From Garicola koreensis (GTDB lineage: Bacteria; Actinomycetota; Actinomycetes; Actinomycetales; Micrococcaceae), in contig NZ_JACIBT010000001.1 of the NCBI RefSeq assembly GCF_014195445.1, forward strand, positions 310,001 through 374,000: DNA of 64,000 bases. The letters are read 5' to 3'. The position numbers and the translations under genes were made by a program. Each line of letters starts with the position of its first letter. Position 1 is the first letter of the stretch. The notes under the pieces were generated by a model. That model was not told the origin of the DNA and made no database searches. It worked only from the letters and a program-made list of their open reading frames with translations. Positions 59,401-64,000 of the stretch are shown here, in pieces.

Positions 59401-59883
59401 TACGAGGCCGCTAAGCAGGCCTACGGGGACCTGCAGGTGCTGCACACCCGCGACTTCCTCTACGGGATGACCACCAACCACGAGCACGTCATCTCCCTGG
59501 GCAAAGGGGTGCGGCTGCTGGTGACCCTGCAGACCGTCTCCGAACCCGATGAGAAGGGCATGCGGATGGTGATGTGCACCCTCAACGGCCAACTGCGCCA
59601 AGTCATGGTCCGCGATAACAGCGTCGAGGTCACCGCACACGAAGCCGAACGTGCTGATCCCAACGACCCCAACCACGTCGCCGCCCCCTTCGCCGGAGCA
59701 GTCAGCCTCACCGTCGCCGAGGGCGACACCGTCGAGGCCGGCCAAAACATCGCCACCATCGAAGCGATGAAGATGGAGGCCGGCATCACCACCTCCGTAG
59801 CCGGAACCGTGAAACGCACCCTGCTCACCGAGGTCCACCAGGTCCAAGGCGGAGACCTGCTGCTGGTCATCGACCCCGCCTAG
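56434..59883 (+). CDS. pyc: Pyruvate carboxylase
   Basis: A 1149-residue single-chain biotin enzyme making oxaloacetate from pyruvate. Biotin carboxylase (about 1-450): ILVANRGEIAIRALRAA, KAVAGGGGRGMRRV, FIEMNPRIQVEHTVTEEITD. Carboxyltransferase (about 545-1000): VTDTTFRDAHQSLLATRVRT. Biotin carrier: IEAMKMEAGITT near the end. A change in codon usage runs through the gene: the 5' half favours T-ending codons (CGT, GGT, GCT, GAT), the 3' half C-ending ones. It faces the prp operon across a candidate operator pair. Confidence 0.96.
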   Translation: MFRKILVANRGEIAIRALRAAVELGARTVAVYPHEDRNSLHRQKADEAYRIGVEGHPVRAYLDVEEIVRVARESGADAIYPGYGFLSENPDLARAAEEAGIAFIGPEADVLESTGDKVRALRAAKAAGVPVLDSSEPSSDSEELLAQADRIGFPIFVKAVAGGGGRGMRRVETAEALPSALSEAMNEAETAFGNPTVFLEQAVVRPRHIEVQVLADGAGDVVHLFERDCSLQRRHQKVVEIAPAPNLDDQVRQSLYRDAVSFAATMGYRNAGTVEFLLETAGERAGQHVFIEMNPRIQVEHTVTEEITDVDLVGAQMRIAAGQTLANLGLVQDELRIRGSAMQCRITTEDPANGFRPDVGTVTAYRSAGGSGIRLDGGTVYTGAEISPHFDSMLVKLTCRGHDYMTAVQRTRRALAEFRIRGVATNIPFLMNVLDSEEFLTGDVATDFIDAHPELTQVNRSQDRGSKALQYLADVTVNQPYGPRVEGIDPRDKLPAFPGDKNDEPDRSPFDGPSAQPKPAGWRDLLLEQGPEAFAAALRDRTALAVTDTTFRDAHQSLLATRVRTRDLLAAAPAVAHTMPGLFSAEVWGGATYDVALRFLQEDPWQRLALLREEMPNIPLQMLLRGRNTVGYTPYPLKVTDSFVAEAAATGVDIFRIFDALNDVDQIIPAIKAVRATSTAVAEAALCYTGNLTDPAEDIYTLDYYLGLAERMVDAGAHILAIKDMAGLLRPAAARTLVTALRERFDVPVHLHTHDTAGGQLATLLAASEAGVDAVDVATSSMAATTSQPPASALVAALEGTERDTGLGLAEVSAMEPYWETVRGIYSPFESGLPSPTGRVYHHEIPGGQLSNLRQQAIALGLGERFEQIEEMYSAADKMLGRLIKVTPSSKVVGDLALQLVGLGASPEEFAQNPQDYDLPDSVIGFLAGQLGDPPAGWPEPFRSRALEGRSVKPVTEDLSAEDTEALDADSATRRAALNRLLFPGPTGDYEAAKQAYGDLQVLHTRDFLYGMTTNHEHVISLGKGVRLLVTLQTVSEPDEKGMRMVMCTLNGQLRQVMVRDNSVEVTAHEAERADPNDPNHVAAPFAGAVSLTVAEGDTVEAGQNIATIEAMKMEAGITTSVAGTVKRTLLTEVHQVQGGDLLLVIDPA

Positions 59884-59932
59884 CGGCTGGGCGGGCAACA
59901 CAACACCGCAGAACAGCAGAGCACGGCCCGTT

Positions 59933-59938
59933 TAGAAT
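59933..59938 (+). promoter_or_regulatory. Probable -10 element of prpE
   Basis: TAGAAT lies in TTTAGAATGTGAG, 36 bp before the prpE ATG, which has AGAGGAG 6 bases upstream. It suggests that prpE has its own promoter rather than reading through from pyc. Confidence 0.4.
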
Positions 59939-59974
59939 GTGAGACGAATCACCTGACAGACAGAGGAGCTCACC

Positions 59975-61894
59975 ATGTCGCAGTCACCGATCACAGACCC
60001 CACTGATTACCGGAGCGTCCACGCGCAGTCGCTGCAGGACCCTGAGTCCTTCTGGCTCGACGCTGCCCAAGACTTGGAGTGGAGCCGCTTTCCCACTCGT
60101 GCCCTGGACAGCGCCGAGGCGCCGCTGTACAGCTGGTTCCCCGACGGCGAGCTCAACGTCAGCCACAACGCCTTGGACCGGCACGTGGAGGCCGGCCGCG
60201 GTGACCATACCGCGCTCATCTACGACTCGGCCGTCACTGCGGACTCAGGCAGCTACACCTACCGTGAGCTGCGTGATGAGGTCGCCGCCACCGCGGGGAT
60301 GCTGGCCCAGCTCGGAGTCGGACACGGAGACCGGGTGCTCATCTACCTGCCGATGATCCCGCAGGCCCCGATCGCCATGCTCGCCTGCGCCCGCCTCGGC
60401 GCAGTGCACTCCGTAGTCTTCGGCGGCTTCGCGGCCAAAGGCATCGCCGCCCGGATCGACGACGCGGAGCCGACCGTGCTGCTGACCGCGACCGGAGGTG
60501 TGGAGCCCAGCCGCACCATCGACTACCTGCCCAAGGTTGCAGAAGCCGTCGAGCTGGCCCAGCACCGAGTCGGTGAGGTCGTCGTCTGGCACCGGGCGGG
60601 CTTCACCGCCGAGGCGCAGCAGACCCCCGAACAGTCCCCGGCACGCTGGCACGACTGGCAGGATCTGCTGGAGACGGCCGCGCCGGTGGAGCCGGTGCCG
60701 GTCGCCTCGACCGACCCGCTCTACGTTCTGCACACCTCCGGCACCACCGGCCGGCCCAAGGGAGTGGTGCGAGACCAGGGCAGCACGGCCGCAGCGCTGC
60801 GCTGGTCGATCTCGGCGATCTTCGACGTCGGCGAAGACGACACGATCCTCACCGCCTCCGACGTCGGCTGGGTCGTGGGACACTCCTACATCGTCTACGC
60901 GCCGCTGCTGGCCGGGGCCACCACGGTGCTCTACGAGGGCAAACCCGTGGGCACCCCAGACGCCGGAGCGCTCTGGAGAGTGGTGGACCAGCACCGGGTG
61001 ACCAGCCTGTTCACCGCGCCCACCGCCCTGCGCGCCATCCGCAAGGCCGACCCCGAACTTGAGCTGCTGCAGCGCTACGACATCTCCTCGCTGCGCTGGC
61101 TGTTCGTCGCCGGCGAACGCCTGGACCCCAAGACACAGCGCTGGATCGGTGAGGGGCTGGGCGTGCCCGTCGTCGACAACTGGTGGCAGACCGAGACCGG
61201 CTGGCCCATCGCAGCCAACCCGGTGGGCATCGAGCAGCTGCCGGTCAAAGAAGGCTCGGCAACCCTGCCGATGGCCGGCTTCGACGTCGAGGTGCTCGAT
61301 CCCTCGGGAGACCCGCTGCCAGCCGGGCAGCAGGGCAACATCGTGATCCGCCTGCCGCTGCCGCCGGGCAACCTCTCCACCCTGTGGGGCGATGACCAGC
61401 GCTACATCGACACCTACCTGTCGGCCTTCGAGGGGTATTACACCACCGGAGACTCCGGCTACATCGATGAGGACGGTTACATCTTCGTCATGGGCCGCAG
61501 CGACGACGTCATCAACGTCTCCGGTCACCGGCTCTCCACAGGAGAGATCGAGGCGGCGGTGGCCGAACACCAGGCGGTGGCCGAATGCGCCGTCATCGGC
61601 CTGCGTGACGAGCTGAAGGGGCAGCGGCCCGCCGGGTTCGTGGTCCTGAAGGCCGGTTCGGACATCGGCGAGGAGCAGCTGCGCACCGAACTGGTCGCCC
61701 AGGTGCGCAGCACCATCGGTCCGGTCGCAGATTTCAAAGACGTCGTCGTCGTCGACGCGCTGCCGAAGACCCGCTCGGGCAAAGTGCTGCGCAAGACGAT
61801 GCGCCAGATCGCCGACGGCGAGGAGTACACGGTGCCCTCGACCATCGAGGACGCTCAGGTCATCGATGACCTGGTGCCGGTGCTGCGCCGCTGA
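59975..61894 (+). CDS. prpE: Propionyl-CoA synthetase (propionate-CoA ligase)
   Basis: A 639-residue AMP-forming acyl-CoA synthetase. Motifs: YVLHTSGTTGRPKGVVRDQG (P-loop), VVDNWWQTETGWPI, YYTTGDSGYIDEDGYIFVMG, and GHRLSTGEIE, with the acylation lysine in TRSGKVLRKTMRQIADG. The VRDQGSTAAAL stretch after the P-loop fits the propionate branch better than acetyl-CoA synthetase. Context with prpDBC supports propionate as substrate. Confidence 0.9.
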   Translation: MSQSPITDPTDYRSVHAQSLQDPESFWLDAAQDLEWSRFPTRALDSAEAPLYSWFPDGELNVSHNALDRHVEAGRGDHTALIYDSAVTADSGSYTYRELRDEVAATAGMLAQLGVGHGDRVLIYLPMIPQAPIAMLACARLGAVHSVVFGGFAAKGIAARIDDAEPTVLLTATGGVEPSRTIDYLPKVAEAVELAQHRVGEVVVWHRAGFTAEAQQTPEQSPARWHDWQDLLETAAPVEPVPVASTDPLYVLHTSGTTGRPKGVVRDQGSTAAALRWSISAIFDVGEDDTILTASDVGWVVGHSYIVYAPLLAGATTVLYEGKPVGTPDAGALWRVVDQHRVTSLFTAPTALRAIRKADPELELLQRYDISSLRWLFVAGERLDPKTQRWIGEGLGVPVVDNWWQTETGWPIAANPVGIEQLPVKEGSATLPMAGFDVEVLDPSGDPLPAGQQGNIVIRLPLPPGNLSTLWGDDQRYIDTYLSAFEGYYTTGDSGYIDEDGYIFVMGRSDDVINVSGHRLSTGEIEAAVAEHQAVAECAVIGLRDELKGQRPAGFVVLKAGSDIGEEQLRTELVAQVRSTIGPVADFKDVVVVDALPKTRSGKVLRKTMRQIADGEEYTVPSTIEDAQVIDDLVPVLRR

Positions 61895-61997
61895 CCCAGC
61901 TGCTTGCCCGAGACATCTCACCGGGTAATCTGGTCTGGACACGTCAGAGGAGCCCGTACGCGCGGGCCGCAGAGGACCATCGTTAGGGGAATCCACG

Positions 61998-62882
61998 TTG
62001 ACCGACGAGCCGACACCGCTGTTCACCATCCACGGTGATGCGATCATCGGCCCCACCGGCCGCCCCAAGCGCGAGTTCCCCGAACCCTCGGTGCTGACCT
62101 CCCACGGCCCGGCGAGAGTGATCGCCATGGTCAACCAGAAGGGCGGAGTGGGCAAGACCACCTCCTCCATCAACCTGGCCGCCGCGCTCTCGGAGTACGG
62201 CCGCCGGGTGCTCATGGTCGACTTCGACCCCCAGGGGGCGCTCTCGGCCGGACTGGGCGCCAACCCGCACGAGTTGGAGACCACGATCTACAACGTGATG
62301 CTGGAGAAGGACGTCACGGTGGCCGACGCCCTGATCTCCACCCACATTCCCGAGGTGGACCTGCTGCCGGCCAATATCGACCTCTCCGCAGCAGAGGTCC
62401 AGCTGGTCACCGAGGTCGGCCGCGAACAGGTGCTCGCCCGGGCGCTGCGCACGGTGCGTGACGACTACGACGTGATCATCGTTGACTGCCAGCCCAGCCT
62501 GGGACTGCTGACCGTCAACGCGCTCACCGCCGCCCACGGGGTGATCATCCCGCTGGTCGCCGAGTTCTTCGCACTGCGCGCCGTCGCCATGCTGAAGGAC
62601 ACCATCGAGAAGGTCCAGGACCGGATCAACCCTGACTTGGAAATCGACGGGGTGCTGGTCACCATGGTCGATCTGCGCACCACCCACTCCAAGGAGGTCA
62701 TCCAACGCATCGTGGAGGCCTTCGGCGAGCGCGTCTTCGAGACCGTGGTCAAACGCTCGGTGAAGTTCCCCGACGCCTCGGTGGCCGCAGAGCCGATCAC
62801 CAGCTATGCCGTCAAGCACGACGGCGCCAAAGCCTACCGGCAGCTGGCCCGAGAGCTGATCCACCGGGGCGGCTCCCCATGA
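61998..62882 (+). CDS. ParA-family chromosome-partitioning ATPase
   Basis: A 294-residue deviant Walker ATPase: MVNQKGGVGKTTSSINLAAA, LMVDFDPQGALSAGLG, and IIVDCQPSLGLLTVNAL. The start is TTG 61998 after AGGGGA. It is the ScpAB-linked ParA of actinobacteria rather than the oriC one. A TAATCT element (61926-61931) may be its -10. It overlaps scpA (ATGA). Confidence 0.92.
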   Translation: MTDEPTPLFTIHGDAIIGPTGRPKREFPEPSVLTSHGPARVIAMVNQKGGVGKTTSSINLAAALSEYGRRVLMVDFDPQGALSAGLGANPHELETTIYNVMLEKDVTVADALISTHIPEVDLLPANIDLSAAEVQLVTEVGREQVLARALRTVRDDYDVIIVDCQPSLGLLTVNALTAAHGVIIPLVAEFFALRAVAMLKDTIEKVQDRINPDLEIDGVLVTMVDLRTTHSKEVIQRIVEAFGERVFETVVKRSVKFPDASVAAEPITSYAVKHDGAKAYRQLARELIHRGGSP

Positions 62883-63709
62883 CACTGGCCGCTCAGGAGG
62901 ACAGTGAGGTCACATCCGGCTTCACCGTCAGCCTGGACGGGTTCGACGGGCCCTTCGACCTGTTGCTGGGGCTCATCGCCAAGCGCGAAATGGATGTGAC
63001 CACGGTGGCGTTGGCCGAGGTCACCGATGAGTTCATCGGCTACGTCCGCACCCTGGAGGCCGACCGTGCGCTGGAGGAGTCCTCCAACTTCGTCTTCGTC
63101 GCCGCCACACTGCTGGATATGAAGCTGATCCAGCTGCTTCCCGGTGCCCAGGCCGAATCCGAGGAGGACATCGCCGCCCTGGAAGCCCGGGATCTGATCT
63201 TCGCCCGACTGCTGCAGTACAAGGCGTTCAAACAGATCGCCGAACACATGGGCAGCGCCGTCGCTCAGAACGCCGGGCGCTTCCCACGCACCCCCGGTCA
63301 GCACCCCGACATGGGCCACCTGCTGCCGGAGCTGGTCTGGAACACCACCGCTGAGGACCTCAAAGCCCTGGCGGAGAAGGCCTTGGCCCGTCAGCAGCTG
63401 GAGCCCGATCACGTTCAGATGCAGCACCTGCACGCCCACACCGTCAACGTCGGCGATCAGATCGCGGCCATGACCGAACAGCTGCGTGAGGCGGGCCAGT
63501 GCCGATTCGCGGAGCTGGTCGCCTCGGCGGAGAACCGGCTGGTCGTCGTCGTGCGCTTTTTGGGCCTGTTGGAGCTGTTCCGCGACCGGCAGGTCGAGTT
63601 CATCCAGGACGCCCCGCTGGCGGAGCTGACCGTGACCTGGGCCGGGGCGGATGAGCCCTCGGCCGCGCTGGCCGCCGAATCCTCGGCTGCGGCGGAATGG
63701 GACGGCTGA
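62879..63709 (+). CDS. scpA: Segregation and condensation protein A
   Basis: A 276-residue kleisin subunit bridging SMC heads. It has FTVSLDGFDGPFDLLLGLIA, VTTVALAEVTDEFIGYV, FVAATLLDMKLIQLLPG in the N-terminal helical part, and a winged-helix C-terminus (FLGLLELFRDRQVEFIQDAP). It overlaps the ParA gene (ATGA) and scpB (TGATG). Confidence 0.95.
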   Translation: MTLAAQEDSEVTSGFTVSLDGFDGPFDLLLGLIAKREMDVTTVALAEVTDEFIGYVRTLEADRALEESSNFVFVAATLLDMKLIQLLPGAQAESEEDIAALEARDLIFARLLQYKAFKQIAEHMGSAVAQNAGRFPRTPGQHPDMGHLLPELVWNTTAEDLKALAEKALARQQLEPDHVQMQHLHAHTVNVGDQIAAMTEQLREAGQCRFAELVASAENRLVVVVRFLGLLELFRDRQVEFIQDAPLAELTVTWAGADEPSAALAAESSAAAEWDG

Positions 63710-64000
63710 TGAGCGGCACCACCGGCATGAACCCGGCCCTGGAGGCGGCCTCCAGCGATCACCTGGTCACCCACAACGACTATCTGGCCGCCGTGGAAGC
63801 CGTGCTGCTGGTGGCCGAGGAACCGGTGACCCCGGCCGAGCTGGCCGCCGCGGTCAACCTGGCCGAACACCAGGTCCTCGCCCTGCTGGATGAGCTGCGC
63901 GCAGAGGCCGACGGCGCCGACGGCGGCAGGGAGCGCGGCTTCGAGCTGCGCGAGGTGGCCGGCGGCTGGCGCTACTACTCGCGGGTGCGCTACGCCGAGG
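63709..64000 (+). CDS. scpB: Segregation and condensation protein B, cut by window edge
   Basis: The first 97 codons of ScpB, the winged-helix partner of ScpA. After an unconserved MSGTTGMNPALEAASSDH, the sequence enters YLAAVEAVLLVAEEPVTPAE and RGFELREVAGGWRYYSRVRY, both diagnostic. The ATG overlaps the scpA stop by one base; ATG 63727 is an alternative. Confidence 0.92.
   Translation, partial: MSGTTGMNPALEAASSDHLVTHNDYLAAVEAVLLVAEEPVTPAELAAAVNLAEHQVLALLDELRAEADGADGGRERGFELREVAGGWRYYSRVRYAE

Overview
The window is about 64 kb of GC-rich actinobacterial chromosome. The 16S rRNA, the gene order and the menaquinone-type aerobic metabolism fit the family Micrococcaceae (Nesterenkonia- or Yaniella-like); the genus cannot be fixed by eye. 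Most of it is core chromosome. The order pheST - argCJBDFR - argGH - glycosylase - tyrS - TPR protein - HAD phosphatase - small protein - tlyA - nadK - recN - pyrG - xerD - parA - scpA - scpB is the actinobacterial neighbourhood also known from Mycobacterium. Metabolic cassettes and one ribosomal RNA operon are set into it.

Layout. 1-2540: a GNAT acetyltransferase cut by the window edge, an MDR oxidoreductase and an L-serine dehydratase with a shortened N-terminal domain. 2541-5542: a copper-responsive island. A perfect CsoR-type operator (2877-2900) precedes copZ-copA, and a 44-residue Cys-rich protein that a length cutoff would miss is encoded divergently. 5526-8507: a phospholipase D family enzyme and an orphan ATP-grasp protein. 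8780-15660 (minus strand): an operon of GlcD-type FAD oxidase, GlcG/HbpS-like protein, EtfB, EtfA, a six-helix cytochrome b with a long proline-rich N-terminus, and a lactate/glycolate permease. I read it as a self-contained 2-hydroxyacid oxidation chain in which Etf and a dedicated cytochrome b replace the usual GlcE/GlcF or quinone-linked enzymes. It is the most unusual system in the window.

15903-19521 is pheST. 19580-21458 holds a lipoprotein, a truncated lipoprotein remnant, an unusual inverted repeat and a quinone oxidoreductase. 21554-31136 is the complete arginine pathway from argC to argH, with overlapping start/stop codons, ArgR-like boxes before argC and argG, and two small genes between argR and argG. 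31133-37797 carries a frameshifted lytic transglycosylase, a 3-methyladenine glycosylase, an O-methyltransferase, a SpoIIAA-like protein, a HelD/HelR-type helicase and tyrS. 37798-43700 is a 16S-23S-5S operon with promoter, structured leader, a 23S processing stem and a terminator; there is no tRNA in the spacer.

43770-51927 is the TPR-HAD-tlyA-nadK-recN-pyrG-xerD block. 51933-61894 is a propionate module: prpD-prpB-prpC with a GntR/FCD regulator on the minus strand, and pyruvate carboxylase and propionyl-CoA synthetase on the plus strand. Two TGTATACA-cored palindromes lie between regulator and carboxylase. PrpE activates propionate, PrpC/D/B turn it with oxaloacetate into succinate and pyruvate, and pyruvate carboxylase can regenerate the oxaloacetate. 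61998-64000 is parA-scpA-scpB, the last cut by the window edge.
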